This document shows, piece after piece, positions 48,693-61,866 of a stretch of 64,000 nt of DNA (its first letter is position 1; each line of letters opens with the position of its first letter). The position numbers and the translations under genes are program-made. Origin of the DNA: Latrodectus hesperus. Its lineage: Eukaryota > Arthropoda > Arachnida > Araneae > Theridiidae. The stretch covers positions 78,591,843 to 78,655,842 of the forward strand of contig CM075862.1 in assembly GCA_037975125.1 (NCBI GenBank). Reading direction: 5' to 3'. A model generated the notes under the pieces. The model did not search any database. It was not told the DNA's origin and saw nothing but the letters and a program-made list of their open reading frames with translations.

Positions 48693-48767
48693 ATTCTAAG
48701 CAATATACACACTGTAAAAGCAAGGCAAGATGAAAATTCACCAAAAATATGGACTTTTAAAGTAAAG
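48693..48767 (+). CDS. NPHP1: NPHP1 exon, LSNIHTV core
   Basis: Acceptor ttaatgaatag, donor gtattg, 25 codons, phase 0. It encodes ILSNIHTVKARQDENSPKIW then TFKVK. The family reads [22 protein letters not shown]. Confidence 0.93.
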
Positions 48768-50835
48768 GTATTGTATTCAGTTATTAATTTTATAATAAAC
48801 TAATCAATCAAATGAATGAAGAAAGTTCTACTTTATTAAAAAAATTAGTGATGTTATATAAAAGAATATCATTTTTACCTTCATGATTTGTTCTAGAATG
48901 TTAAAAATTTCTTTATATTTTTTCCAAATGTAATTTTTTATTTATTCATTCCTTATTGTTTTTTTTTTATTTCTTGACTTGTACTGACTGGCATATCATG
49001 TTTTATTTTTTTCTTATTTAATTACCAAGACCACCATTATCTAATATAAAGCATTAATACAAATCTGCAAATAAACATTTCTTTTTTTAATTAAAATTTA
49101 TCAAGCAATGAATAAAATATAATTTTTAAAATTAAAGTTTAAATATATTATTGAGTGATTGAAATATGCTGTTCTTATTTTGATATTTTTTATTAATTTT
49201 AAATATTTAATTTCAAATTTATTGAAATATTTTAGACTGAATTTTTTATTCACTTTTTAGTTGACGTGAGATGTTCATTATATATGTTAATTTTTTATAT
49301 TAATATTATATAAATAATTTTTTTTAAAATATTAATAATTCAAACTGTATGGAAAAGGCTTTTATATAAAAATGTGCGTTAAATTTAAATGTATTTTAAA
49401 TTTTTGGAAACATGGGTATAAACATTTCAAATCTTGTTTGATTCTCTAAAAGCTATATGAGACGCTCAAAAAGCATATATTAAAATATTCTTATGTACAA
49501 GTTTTTACTTTTAAACAGGAAAGTATTATATAAGCTAGTGGAAAATATAAGAAATAATATTAGAAAAATATAAGCCAGTGTTTGAATGGGTAATTATGAT
49601 AATTTTATTTAAATAATAAATTCGGTTTTCAGAAATGTAATTTAAAGTTTAACTTTTAGCTCAAACATGAATGCCTGCAGTGCTTAGGAATTCACTTTTC
49701 AAATTGTATTTCTTGAATTCAGAATTCCCCTAATATGGGAACGGTTACCATAAGCAACAAATTGAAAAATGGTAATTAAATGAACAATGGATAAAAGAGA
49801 TTATTTATAAATAGCAACCTATAGCAATGAAAAATATTTCTTTGTAGTACTAAAACAGCTTAAAAATTATAATTTTGTATTTTTTAACCTTCAGATTATT
49901 TCTTTCAATTAGTGTAGGAGTCAAATAAATGAGACAGTCAATTTATTTGAGTGTCACAGATCTTAATAAGTAGTTTTTCTTAAGTTCAATGATTAAAATT
50001 TAAATTTTATGTTACTTTCTAGTTTTTGTTCTGTTAAATCATAAGATAATAGTTTAACCAAAACACTGTTGCTTTATATCCTGCTTTATGTATAATTTTA
50101 TTCATTTTTTTGTGCATATTAGAAGAGAAGATTTTATTTGTTTAAATAGAATATTTCTAAAATTATATTTATTATTTAAGTTCAAATTTTTTTGCATTTT
50201 TAAATTTTTTTTCTTTTGTAATGGGGATAAAAGTCATTGATTATTATAAATATTGCTTCAAAATCTTGGTTATTTTTATTGAGAATAAAATCAATACAAA
50301 CACAGTAATATAGAATATTAAAAATTTTGCATTAGTAATTATAATGTCACTGGTACAAATTAACACAATATTTTGTAAAAATATTGATTAAATTTTGTAT
50401 TTAATGAAAATTAATTCATAGTTTTCAAATTGTTAATTTTCAGTGCCATTTACTGACTAAATTATATTACTGATAATGTTATTATAATTAACTTCTTAAA
50501 AATACAATTGTGATTCAAAGATTATAGAAATCTAAAAATGGAATTTATTATTTAAAATGAAGTATTGGTTTTAGTATTACTGCATTTTTTAATTCCAAGT
50601 ATATTTTAAACAATATTTTTCTAAATATTTTATCAATCAGTGATCACATATACTATAAATTTTAGATTATTAATCTAAATATTATATTTTATATCACATA
50701 CTATATATTATATCAGTATATTAAATGTTTTAAACAATGAAATTTATTTTATTACATTGATTATAGACTCTTATGTTTTTCATGATTAAATAAACAAAAC
50801 TATGTAATTTATAATTTACTTTTTAATCTCTACAG
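48768..50835. other. NPHP1 intron, nothing recognised
   Basis: AT-rich intron without a recognisable element. Confidence 0.5.
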
Positions 50836-50908
50836 TTATCGTCTAAGTCATCCAGCCTTGAAGATGGAGAAGTATTTATCAGAAGTGATATTGTATATCC
50901 CACACTCG
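50836..50908 (+). CDS. NPHP1: NPHP1 exon, before the 11-kb intron
   Basis: Acceptor tttaatctctacag, donor gtaaaa, phase 0 in and 1 out. It encodes LSSKSSSLEDGEVFIRSDIV then YPTL, matching LLDGDCFIRSNSASPDLG. Confidence 0.9.
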
Positions 50909-51644
50909 GTAAAATAGTCTTTGTAGGAAATTTTTTTTATTAGAATGAAATAAATTTCAGTTATTGTTAAAGGCAATATAATTTTTTCATTAAATTTTGC
51001 ATCTCTCACATCCAAAATAGAGTTGATTTCTTATTGTATAAGTTATTATTTTTCTTTAATATTTTGTAAATAATAAATAAAACTAGTGAATTACTAAAAA
51101 GATATTATTTTAATTGATGGAAATCGAGTTTTAAATCTATGAAATTGTACAAGCTATTTTTATCCACCAAATGTGTTATATGAATCTTATTTGGTTAATT
51201 ATAGTTATTTTTCATCAATCTAAATAAAAAGTCATTGCTTTAGTTTGTAATAAGGAAAATCTAAGGAGAGTAGTGCAATGCTGTTATGTATTTAATTTTA
51301 TGTGGAGTTTTATTGATAATTTTAGCATAATGAAGTGGTGAACATTTCACTTAAGTTGTTATTTTTGGTTTGATATTGTTGAAAAGCAACAGAAAGAAAA
51401 TTGAGTTTTTTATATATAAATTTGAGTTATCTTGTATTTAGTTGGCATTTCTTTAATGAGCTATTTCATGTTCGAAATTTGTTACCCTCTCTGTTATCTC
51501 CTTGAAATTTTTATTATGGTTTCATTCAACTTATATCTTGAATGAAGTGTCTGAAAATCTCTGAAATTTTTGGTTAATTTTAGGGATTCTTATTTTTTTC
51601 AATACTGTTACACAAAAATATATTTGGGAGTAAAAACACATACA

Positions 51645-52412
51645 TAGCTGTCAATTCTACTGATTTTATCAAGAAACTCCTGATTTTTCATCATTTCTCC
51701 CAATTTCCCAATAATGTATGAAAATCTACTGATTTTTGGCAATTTCAATGAAAAACCTAAAAACATCTAAAATTTTGCCTGAAAAATTATATTGAATTGT
51801 TTTAGTAGCTTAAAGAGTCAATGAAGAATGTTTTATTAATTGATAAGTTTAAAAAGTTTAATTATAACTAAATGTTCCCAAAATAAGAAATGTTTTGAAC
51901 ATCACTTCAAAAATTCATTTCTAAAAGAAATGCTAATTTAACTTATGAAAAAATAAATTGCCATTAGTTATTCGAATTTAAAATCTATTATGTTTTTTAT
52001 CGCCAAAGTATTTGATAATTTCTATATCCTTGGAGGTATTTGTCACTAAATTAAATTTATTCAGTAACATATTTTATGTTTTTATGTAATTTTATAAATT
52101 TAATATTTGTAATTGCGCACTTGTGTAGTAAAGGTTGCCCTATAAAATAAAAATTAAGACTTAAATGTTGATTTTCTTTTTTTACATGTAATATATTCTA
52201 TTTTTTACAGTTTCTTTATCAGGTTGATGAATATTTTTATTAAACTAATAAGATTAACGAAAAATATGTTTAACATAAATCATTCTCAGAATGTATAATA
52301 GAAAGAATAAAATTGTCTTCTTGAGGTACTACCATTATAAACATTCTAGTTTCAAGTAAAATGTTGCTAAGTAGTGTCTCCTGATTTTATTTCCTCCAAG
52401 GTTGGCAGGTAT
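51645..52412. mobile_element. Possible non-autonomous DNA element
   Basis: The left end reads TAGCTGTCAATTCTACTGAT. The complement of the right end reads TACCTGCCAACCTTGG followed soon by AAATAAAATCAGGA. Both ends carry CTG(T/C)CAA plus a TGATTTTAT-type or CCTGATTTTAT block. No matching target duplication was found. Weak evidence. Confidence 0.25.
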
Positions 52413-52439
52413 GCATATAGATGTATTCTTGTGATTTAA

Positions 52440-53160
52440 ACCACTCCTTTAAGAGGAATCCTTCCGCGCCATATTGAAAATGAGCTCTAATGTTAAGTCT
52501 ATGGAGAAATTTAAAAACATATTTCTCAAGTTCTATTATAGCTAGACCTTCACATTTTGTAGGTTTTCCTAATGCACAAAATAATAATTTATTCTGTTTT
52601 GAAATTTATTTTTAAAATTATTTTAACTATTTTTAAATTGGCTCAGTAATTTGATAATATGCTTAAAACATTAATAACTTAAAAAAGGTAAAAAATTTAG
52701 AAATTTTAAAAACAGACTTAATATGTACATATATTTATCAATGCCAACAAATTAATTTTTTTACTTTATCTACAATAGAATTTTTTTATTTGTCTGCATA
52801 AAACTTATAATTTTTTTTTGCAAAAATTAGCAACGCCCACATGGCGGATGAATACTTGTTTGTTTGAATAATCAATCCAATTAATTGCATGCTTTAGTCA
52901 ACAAGCTCCTCCTCACTCACTAAAATTTGAAGTTTGGTTTTTCGCAGTTTTAGAAATAATTTGTGTGTTCCCTTCCCTCATCCCCAGCAAACGCTGCGGG
53001 TGTTCCTAGTATCCGGTATCTTCCTGTAAAAGTATGCTTTTAAATTGGCACGAGAAGGGACTTTTCTTTCCCCTTTACTATATACGAGAGGCTCTGATGA
53101 TTTCCCTGTGACGAATCTTCATCTTTCCAGAGTGGTCCTGCAATAATTTTCACGAAAATG
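52440..53160 (+). repeat. Unclassified repeat sharing an end with 60440-60905
   Basis: The plus-strand stretch TTAAGAGGAATCCTTCC at 52450 matches the complement of GGAAGGATTCCCCTTAA at 60888. The region is less AT-rich than the intron, with segments such as CCCACATGGCGGATGAA and ATCCCCAGCAAACGC. No protein was recognised. Confidence 0.4.
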
Positions 53161-53504
53161 ATGGGCTTATATGGGACATTATATATATATAGACTTTAAA
53201 CAGCTAAATCTATTAAAAACATTTCTTATGTAGTGAACTTAATTCTTTTATATTTTTGATGTAATTTCTCAAGAAGTATATCTACATGATATGATATTGT
53301 GATACATATCTATAGACATTGCATAGTTCACCAATTCCATATTTTTAAATCTTTGTTTTATAAAAACTTCTTAATTTTTTGTTTGATCCTAAGTTATTTG
53401 CTTGCTGAGTTTGGATGCAGAATTAATTTCAACATTTCAACAAAAACTATGGTATATTTATTTATCCCTGAAAATATCAAAACTTTTATTATTAAATATA
53501 TATA

Positions 53505-55762
53505 CAGTAAGACCCCGCTTAACGCTGTTTCGTTTAGCGCTGTTTTGGTTTAGCGCTCTTTTATTTCAACCCGGAGATTCCACGAAATCGCTCGCAACAT
53601 ACGGGGATTCCCTGAAATATTATGCAGTGATAGGTTTCAAATACATATCCGAAAGAGTGTACTTGTGTTTCTTGTTTGGTGCGGTATCGTACAGACATAT
53701 TTTTATTATTCAAAACATTTGTTGACATTATTGTAAGTAGGTATTAATTTACATATTTAATACTATATTACCCTGTCAAATATTTTGATCTTTAGTTTTT
53801 ACTATGGGTGATAATGAAAAAGATAAGAAAGCAACCAGAAAAAGCATTTCACTCAAAACTAAAATGGAAGTGATTAGAAGATTAGATTCTGGTGAACGTC
53901 AAACTCTAATTAGTGCTTCATTGAATTTGCCAACTTCAACAATAAGGACCATCATGAAGAATAAAGAAAAATACTGTCATCGGCAACTACAACTACGTCA
54001 AGCTCTGCAACTAGAATTACCCGTTCTAGAAATAATATCATAGAGGAAATGGAAAAACGACTGTCTATATGGATTGACGACGAAATTGACCGCAATGTGC
54101 CATTAAGCCAATCTATCATAATGGAAAAAGCTAGAAGAATTTTTAATTACATTTAGGCTGAGACAATTGACACAAGTGAAGCTTTCGTTGCTAGTCGAGG
54201 ATGGTTTAATAGATTTAAACATCGAAATAACCTTCACAACATAAAGATTACAGGAGAAGCAGCAAGTGGTGATACAAAAGCGGCGGCTGAATTTCCAGCG
54301 ATATTAAAAAAAATAATTGAAGAAGGATACTATCCTCCAGAATTGGTTTTTAATGTTGATGAAACAGGCTTATTTTGGAAAAGAATGCCGAAACGAACAT
54401 TTCTATCTCGTGAAGAGAAATGGGCACCAGGATTTAAAGCTGCAAAAGATCGCTTAACCCTTCTACTAGGTGTTAACGCAAGCGGAGATTTTAAATTAAA
54501 ACCATTACTAATTTACCATTCCAAAAACCCAAGAGATGAAAAGCAATCTAAATCAACTTTACCTGTAATTTGAGAGTCTAATAAAAAATCATGGATAACT
54601 GCGAAAATTTTCCAGGATTGGTTCACTGAACATTTCTGCCCGTCTGTTAAACGTTAATGCGAAATTAAAAAACTTGAACAAAAAGCACTTCTGTTAATTG
54701 ATAATGCTCCAAGCCACCCAACAAATTTATCAGACTTAACAACATGCATTCTAGTCGAAGTGGTTTTCTTGCCGCCTAACACAACTGCCTTAATTCAACC
54801 AATGGACCAAGGCGTTATATCAAATTTTAAGGCTCATTACTTACGGCGAACCTTTAAGCAAATGTTTGAAAAAAACAGACGGAAAAGAGAACCAGTCCAT
54901 AAGAGAATTTTGGAAAAACTACAACATTGTGAATGCTGTAGAAAACATAGGCCTTTCTTGGAATGAGGTAACAGAAAGATCTTTGAAATGAGTATGGAAG
55001 AATATTTGGCCGGATTTAAGTAAGAGCGATGACGTTGGACACTCTGTCGATGTGGATGAAATAGTGGAAGAGATAGTGAAATTAACGAAGCAAACCTGTT
55101 TTGAAGGGGTAAATGTGGAAGATGTCGAAGAAATAATTCAAGAAGTAGCGGCTAGTCTTTCTAATGATGAGCTCAAGGAATTAACTGAACAAGAAGAAAA
55201 CAAAAATGTTGATAGCAGTGATTCAGAAGAAGAGCAAAAAGAACTTTCGATGGCGTTTGTAAAAAGGAGTTTGTCTACCATAACTGAAATAATGGATCAA
55301 TTCATTGAAAATGATCCAAATTTTGACAGGAGCTCAAAAGTAAGTCAGAGATTCTCTATCCGTCTATGAAGAACTTTTAAGAGAACAATGCAAAAGAAAA
55401 AGGCAAACAACATTAGATGCTTTTGTCACAAAGAGGCAGAACACTGAAAACGCGGAAGGCTAACTAAATATGACTGACTTAGAATTTTATTTGTTTTTTT
55501 TAAGAATATTCGTTTTGTTATTTATATTTTGTTTTTATTTTTGCAAAAAATAATAATGTGGTATTAATTTGGGCTTTAAAAAATAAATGTTTGGTTTTAT
55601 TTTTATTAAAAAACATGTTTTTTAAATTAATACCTGACCAATTTCCTAGCCATCTTCCCCTAACCCCAATATTTACATGTAAAGATAGCCTCGTTTAGTG
55701 CTGTTTCGCATTACGCTCTACTTTGATGGAACGTATCCCCCGCATTAAGCGGGGTCTTACTG
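53505..55762 (+). mobile_element. Tigger/pogo DNA transposon, decayed
   Basis: Terminal inverted repeats CAGTAAGACCCCGCTTAA lie at both ends. TA precedes the left end; the right TA is altered or two bases off. The plus-strand transposase is broken. 53804-53975 holds a CENP-B-type helix-turn-helix (SLKTKMEVIRRLDSGE). A frameshift leads to the second DNA-binding domain (ASRGWFNRFKHRNNLH), with an earlier TAG near 54154. The catalytic domain has FNVDETGLFWKRMP (54340s), LLIDNAPSHP (about 54695) and NTTALIQPMDQGVI (about 54780-54820), interrupted by a TGA near 54571 and others. An acidic C-terminal part follows (55052-55369). It sits in the 11-kb NPHP1 intron. Confidence 0.9.
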
Positions 55763-55764
55763 TG

Positions 55765-55767
<3 letters not shown>

Positions 55768-55799
<32 letters not shown>
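55768..55799. repeat. (TA)n microsatellite
   Basis: A TA tract directly after the Tigger element. Confidence 0.85.
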
Positions 55800-55804
<5 letters not shown>

Positions 55805-56800
55805 ATAAATAGATATATGTTTGTAAGTATAGATATATATCTTTTGATTTTGAGGTTATTTCTGCTAAGTTTCGGTTTTTTGGTAAGTAAAAGTATTCCT
55901 TTCTAAATCGGAATACGTATCGGTTTCGATGATGTTTTGGACAATAATAAATATGCTTATTGGCCTTACAAAATTTAAAATTTTAGGAAGAATATCTCTC
56001 TTATTAGTTAATATGAAACTTGTAAAGTGCAGGAAATTGGGAAACACTCTTGAACAAATGTGTTACAGAAGATTCTCAGACTATCGAAAATATCACTTTT
56101 ATTAATTCAAATATGACATCAATGCACCAAAATTAAAGCTTTTAAAATATATTCTAGTATTTAAAAAATGCATGTGTTGTGAGTCATTGCATATATTTTT
56201 AGTATTCTAAAAATCAAAAATTTGACATGCATTACATATAATACATTTGTAAAATTGTATCCTCCTTTATTATTTTCTGTAGGAATATATCACACTTCCT
56301 ACGAATTTTATATTACTGACATCCAATGGTTCGGCGGATATTGCGTATGGAATCGATAGGACAATCGGAAAAATTTATTTAAAAAAAAAAACTTTAAATG
56401 CGACTTTTGGAAGTCAAGTATTTTTTTAAATCTCCATATTCTATTATAATTTTGCTCAAGATTTATCCTATTTTTTATTAATAAAATCTGATATCTACCA
56501 ACAATCTAGTAATTTTTGATAAATTTACTTTCCAAAAGTTTTATAAAATCTGTCAGCTTCAGATATTCTTTCACAAAACAAGGGTTTTTTATTAATTACT
56601 TAGATTATCATTAGCAATTTATATTGCCTTTATTAATCTACTCAATTACAAGAATAGACCTAAAAATTTGGTTTACTTTTAATCTACCTATACCAGTCCA
56701 GTTTTATTTTTTTAAATATCCATGGTAAATCAAATATCTATAAAGCATCCTTCTTCAGCAATGAAGTGTGAAATATCAACAGCAAAAACATTTAACATAG
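55800..56800. other. NPHP1 intron, nothing recognised
   Basis: AT-rich. A small GC-richer patch at 56330-56370 is not identifiable. Confidence 0.5.
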
Positions 56801-56814
56801 TATTTTATATTTCA

Positions 56815-57180
56815 CCGTTATTGCTTGCATATGGAATTCCAGATGTTGGGGGAAAGCTTGGATACAAATTGTAAGACCTTGTAGGGGCTGGGGAGATCTT
56901 GGACCTATATGTGGTTGTCCGGAGCACAACACTTCCGCCCTGGCTACATTCAAATTTTATGACTTTCGGACACAAAAAGCCGAAATCTCTCACCACTGCC
57001 AGAAGGAAACTTGATCGGTAGAAAATGGTTCCTCGAAAGGAGGAAGAAATGTTGTTGTCTTGTGCCAGCTAGACTGGCAACATGGGGTGTGCTGCTCCAC
57101 GGGGGAAGAAATCCATCAAGTGCTGTCCGAAAGTCTCGTTCTGAAGCACTCATAAAAGACTTCTACACGAGTTTTTATTA
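56815..57180 (-). repeat. SINE-type repeat cluster, minus strand
   Basis: On the minus strand, 57100-57050 reads GTGGAGCAGCACACCCCATG then GCCAGTCTAGCTGGCAC and an ACAACAAC tail. This is the same 3' end as the family B SINE at 30800-30857. The adjoining 56815-57045 is a second, unidentified GC-richer repeat. The open frames over both (56805-56996, 56950-57153) are repeat sequence. Confidence 0.55.
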
Positions 57181-57360
57181 TTGCCTTGTACATTTTATTT
57201 ACAGCAATTGTAAATAGTATAGGAAGACAGATCCAAGTTTTTTTTGCTCAAGACAATTGAATGCGCTATTTCTTGACGTAGTTGCTACCAAAACCGAAGA
57301 AATAAGCATACCAATCAGTTACGTACTTCAATTAGAAGAAAGAAAAACAAAGGACAAAAT

Positions 57361-57555
57361 TTGAATGCATGGAGAGAAAAGGACGATTTATTCTGGAAAG
57401 AAGAAATGGAGGATAAACTAAAAAACTTTTACTATGATTGCTTATTACCAGAGATAATTGATCCCAGATATATGCGATCAATGAAAATCAGAGATCATCC
57501 ATCTATAATCGAAGCGAAAAATAAAAAACAATACGGCAAAATAAAGTTTAAATAA
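57361..57555 (+). pseudogene. Orphan coding-like fragment
   Basis: NAWREKDDLFWKEEMEDKLK followed by NFYYDCLLPEIIDPRYMRSM and KIRDHPSIIEAK has protein-like composition and an acidic/basic pattern unlike the random frames around it. It is not recognised. The open frame begins at a TTG, and the coding-like look extends upstream to about 57260 in another frame (ALFLDVVATKTEEISIPISY). It is probably the end of a transposon or gene copy in the NPHP1 intron. Confidence 0.3.
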
Positions 57556-57559
57556 TTTT

Positions 57560-58830
57560 AAAAAGTAAAAAATCTCAAACATTTTTTGTATTAACAAATA
57601 CCAAAAAAACTTCTTAAAATATTAATATTTTTTCCACACACACTCACCGATATGTGCAGATTGTAAATTTCCTATCTTTAAATATAGGATATTTTATATA
57701 TATATATATATATTATTGAATGATTGTGTAGCTATTATAATGTAATTATATGTTATTATTTTATGTATTTCAAATTTCAATAGTCTTTAAAATAAATGGA
57801 ATACAAATTTTTATGCTTTCATTAGTTTATTACATACTGGTTGACATATATTCTTCATAAAGCTTAAGAAATAGATTTTTTGTAGATAATATCGTTCTGA
57901 AGAATTTCAGAGGAATTGCTGTTTCCTACTGCTGTTGATAGCACTATTTAATTGTAAATTGCGTAATGTATTAAAATAGGCTGTAAGTATCACGTAAAAA
58001 AATAAGTGTTAAAAAAGATTAATAAACTATCAGCAACTGTTGTTCAGCGGAAAAAGTTTTTCATAATCAAGTGTAAAGTATAACATTTTTAAACTTCCCA
58101 ATAAATTAAATAAGAAACGAAAAGTTGAATTTGTCGAAAAAAAGCTGAGAAATTACGATAAAGGGGTGTATTTGTAGTGATGTGTGAATTCTATCACATC
58201 ATTGTGATAAAAATATACTTACTCGAGCGTATTCTTATCACATTTTTTGAACTACTAAATGCACATCTTTGAAGAAATTTCTTCACATTTTATCTTTAGA
58301 TCATGAATAATTTTTTATTCAATATCTAACATAGAATAAAAATTACATTATAATTTATTTTACACATCTTTTTGAATATATTAATATACTAACAAAAATA
58401 ACATGTGATTACAATTCATATTTATATATGTACGTACGTATTTAAAAATTTTATTTTTTAGAAATTTAAATCAAATAATTTCATTTTTATAATCTTTTAT
58501 ACATTTTGGTATAAAGCATATGCAAGTGGAAGTTTAGAAAATTATTATCTTTATTTAGCAACATTTGTTAGTAAACTTATAATATTTTTATGGAAAAGTA
58601 AAGTTAATACCAGCAAATAATAAAAATGCAAAATATGTGGTATAAAACATTTTCATTTGTTGATGTCCTAAAACATATTTTATGTCGAAAATTAAAATTA
58701 TGACGAAATCAGTTCAAAAAGGTATGACTGAGATGCGAAAATACTTTTTACAAAATGTATAAAATGCCACTATTGAACTCAGTATAATAGCACTCATAAT
58801 TTTCGAAAATTAGAAAAGGATAAAAATAAA
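57560..58830. other. NPHP1 intron, nothing recognised
   Basis: AT-rich intron with a short TA tract near 57690-57712. Confidence 0.5.
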
Positions 58831-58839
58831 AGTGATGGC

Positions 58840-59040
58840 TGAACTGCCTTTTCGTTTCCTGGGTGCGAACAGGAATGGAATTCAACTACCAAGCAAATAG
58901 GGCCTGCGTACGATATTTTACCGCCATGAAAAAGAGAAAAGTTGGCTCATTACGCATACACTTTCCCAACTTGACCCCAGAGTAGTAGTGTAACGTCTTT
59001 AGGAATCAACTAGGATTGCTCTTTTCTCATTCAGTTTGCC
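58840..59040 (-). repeat. Unclassified repeat, possibly SINE-like
   Basis: A GC-richer 200-bp block in AT-rich DNA. On the minus strand it contains GGCCCTATTTGCTTGGTAGT then TTCCATTCCTGTTCGCACCC, which could be a diverged tRNA-like head. No target duplication was seen. Confidence 0.3.
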
Positions 59041-59048
59041 TTGCAATA

Positions 59049-59049
59049 T

Positions 59050-59101
<52 letters not shown>
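59049..59101. repeat. (TA)n microsatellite
   Basis: A TA tract directly after the unclassified repeat. Confidence 0.95.
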
Positions 59102-59103
<2 letters not shown>

Positions 59104-59109
59104 CAGCTC

Positions 59110-60430
59110 TAAATATATTTTGATAAACACAGTAGTACTGAAAAATTATAAAAAGTAGATGATTATTATGTGCTGAAAATAGTTTAAAATCCTCTAAAAA
59201 ATGCTTAGTTCAAGTGCGAAAACGATTAAGAAATTAAAATCAAATGAAGAAAACACTTTTAAAAGAAGCACAAAAATTAAAAACAATAATATATATAAAA
59301 ATACTTTAATAGGAAAATATAAATTTGAGGGTGATGGAGAAGAATAATTTATTTATTTATATACCTATATAAAGATGAGAAAAATATATAGCTAAATTGT
59401 CGCTTGATACTTTAAAATGAACACTATAAGATCATTATCGTCAAAATTTTATGATTTTTGGCGAGTTAAAATGAGAATAAATACGCTAAGAATTAATATA
59501 AAAACAATATTTAAAGATGATGTTATAAATTTGGCTGCAAGCTTGGAGCTCTGATGTTGGATACCTGGAGTTCTGAAATTTTGTTACAGATGAAGAAAAT
59601 TTAAGAAATTTGAAAATGGTATATACATTGAATTTAGATGAAATGTGAGACCCTAATCTATTTTACGACATTTCGAGGAATTTAGAGTATTTTGTAATGT
59701 TTATGATTTTATTGAGAAATACAAATACACACACAAATTCTATTTTAATTTGTTGAGAGGCTAAACTCTACTTAACACACATACACACAAAAAAGATCAT
59801 TTGCTTATTCCCAAAGTGAAGATTATATTTAATTCTTAAATTAAAGACTCTATTTTTCTTGAAGTGAATTCACTTCTTCAGATACGAATGATGATATCGC
59901 CATATTTGAACTAAAAAGTGCGGATTATGTAATAGGTTATATTGTTTTTAAAGTTTGCTTAGAAATATATCAAGAAACAATGTCGAGATGCCTGATCAAT
60001 CCAAATAGAGAGGTAGACTTTCCATTCCTACAAAAATCATTGATAGAAATTATAAGCGAAATATACGGAATTTTCCGTAAATTTTGTATCGAAATATTTT
60101 ATAAAGCTAGAAAAGTTATTCCAAAGTTAATAAATAAACTACATTATTTTCTTTTTTTTTTAAGAGAGATACGAAATTCGGCATTTTTGTCTATTTGAAA
60201 ATATTTTTACAAGTGAAGTACTTAGAGAGAAGCGCAACTGTTTTGCTTTCTCATAAGGCCCATTAAAAAAGAATCAAATCTCGTAAAATCAAAGCAAATT
60301 GAAATTATATCAAGAAAAATAAATAAGTATATTTTATATTTTTATTTGAACATTGATATTAAGTTTTGATCATTTAATGAATAATAATAACAAAATTGAT
60401 CAATTTTTTATGCATCTGTATACTTTTCTG
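59110..60430. other. NPHP1 intron, nothing recognised
   Basis: AT-rich. The open frame 59980-60198 has no recognisable similarity. Confidence 0.5.
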
Positions 60431-60439
60431 CTGAACAGT

Positions 60440-60905
60440 AAATAGAATATTTCTTCTCAAAATCTCCGAGCAGAGCTTTTTCTCTCTCATTGCTTGACTA
60501 AGCTCACATTGGATATTTCCGGTGTCAAATTTGAGAAGCATTTGAGCCAGCCCTACTTTTTCCAGGAAGGAATACCCTGAGGCGAGAGGGGACAAACAAA
60601 CTGACCACATATGCTGTGAAAATCTGCGTCAGAACATGCTGAAGGAAATTCGGATACGGGGCGTTATATTGTCCACTTTACCCCTATTGCGGTTAAGTGG
60701 TCTTCTCATTCCCCACTTAAAATTCGCCCCCCATTGAGATAGGAACTATTTTTTCTTTGTAAACAGGTGCTTTGGCGTGGCTTATGAGTTTAAATTCACC
60801 AATCAGTTCTTTCAGTCTTTGTAAGAGGGACTACCCCCAAACAACTGCGCTAGGTGGCGCTGAAGCTCGTTTCTAGATTTATTTTGAGGAAGGATTCCCC
60901 TTAAT
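60440..60905 (-). repeat. Unclassified repeat, minus copy
   Basis: A GC-richer block that shares its end (TTAAGGGGAATCCTTCC on the minus strand at 60890) with the repeat at 52440. On the minus strand it also reads QFVCPLSPQGIPSWKK-like and GLAQMLLKFDTGNIQCELSQ segments. I recall such translations only from repetitive predictions. No domain was recognised. Confidence 0.4.
60846..60866 (+). promoter_or_regulatory. CTCF-like motif
   Basis: GCGCTAGGTGGCGCTGAAG contains AGGTGGCGCT, the core bound by arthropod CTCF. It lies at the edge of the repeat at 60440-60905, so it may be spread by that repeat. No binding data are available. Confidence 0.3.
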
Positions 60906-61866
60906 ATGTATCTATTGTATATGCAACTCATAGCCCTATTTTTCTTATATACCCACAAGTTTTAATTAGTTTTTTTTTTAAAAATCACCAAACATTGACA
61001 TTAAGTTTTGATATGTCTTTGTATTTTTCCTATTCTCATGAGTTTGTTATTGAACTTTCAACATCAGTCTGTCAAAACACCAGTATTTGTAACAAATGTT
61101 TATAACATATGAAAAACTAAAAAAATTCTTTCGTATATTCCATTTATGATAGAAAGTATTAGTATTTTTTATTTATTAATGAATTTTATAATAATCAACA
61201 AAGAAATAAAAATATTTTTTTACAAAGCAAATGAAAAAAAAAATGTAAAAAATAATCAGTTTGAAAAGAGGAGAAACAATGTAAATGCATTTATTCAGAC
61301 TTTCTCATACCATTTATTTCAGAATAGATTTAAATTATTCTTTTACTTAACTAAGGAAATAGCAAAGAATGTTTAAATTTAAAAATGCCAAAAGAATTTT
61401 GTAAAAGAGAAATTTCATTTTTTTCCAGTTATTGTAAATAAGCAATTTTGTTTTTATGTTCCAATTAAAAATTTACTTATATTATAAAATAACTCTCTCA
61501 ACTTGAAATTAGAAGTTTTTATTTGATGAAAAGAAATTATTTTGTATATTTATTAAAATTACATTGTAATCATTTTTTTAAAAATATGAATAAATTATAG
61601 TGATTTTTAAAATTTGGAATTAAGTGTTTCATAGATAATTTAAAAGAGATTTCTTTTAGACACTTCTCAGTAAATTGTTTTCTTTTATTGAACTATCAGA
61701 TTCACACTCATTATTGATTATTAAAATTATAGAATTAGTTATTTGTGAAACGTCTTGGATGCTATTTAGTTAAATTAATCAGACTTAATTTTAATATTAA
61801 CTTCTCATTTTATAAAAAAATATTATTTAGATATTACATTCAACTTGTTATATTTGATCCCTTTAG

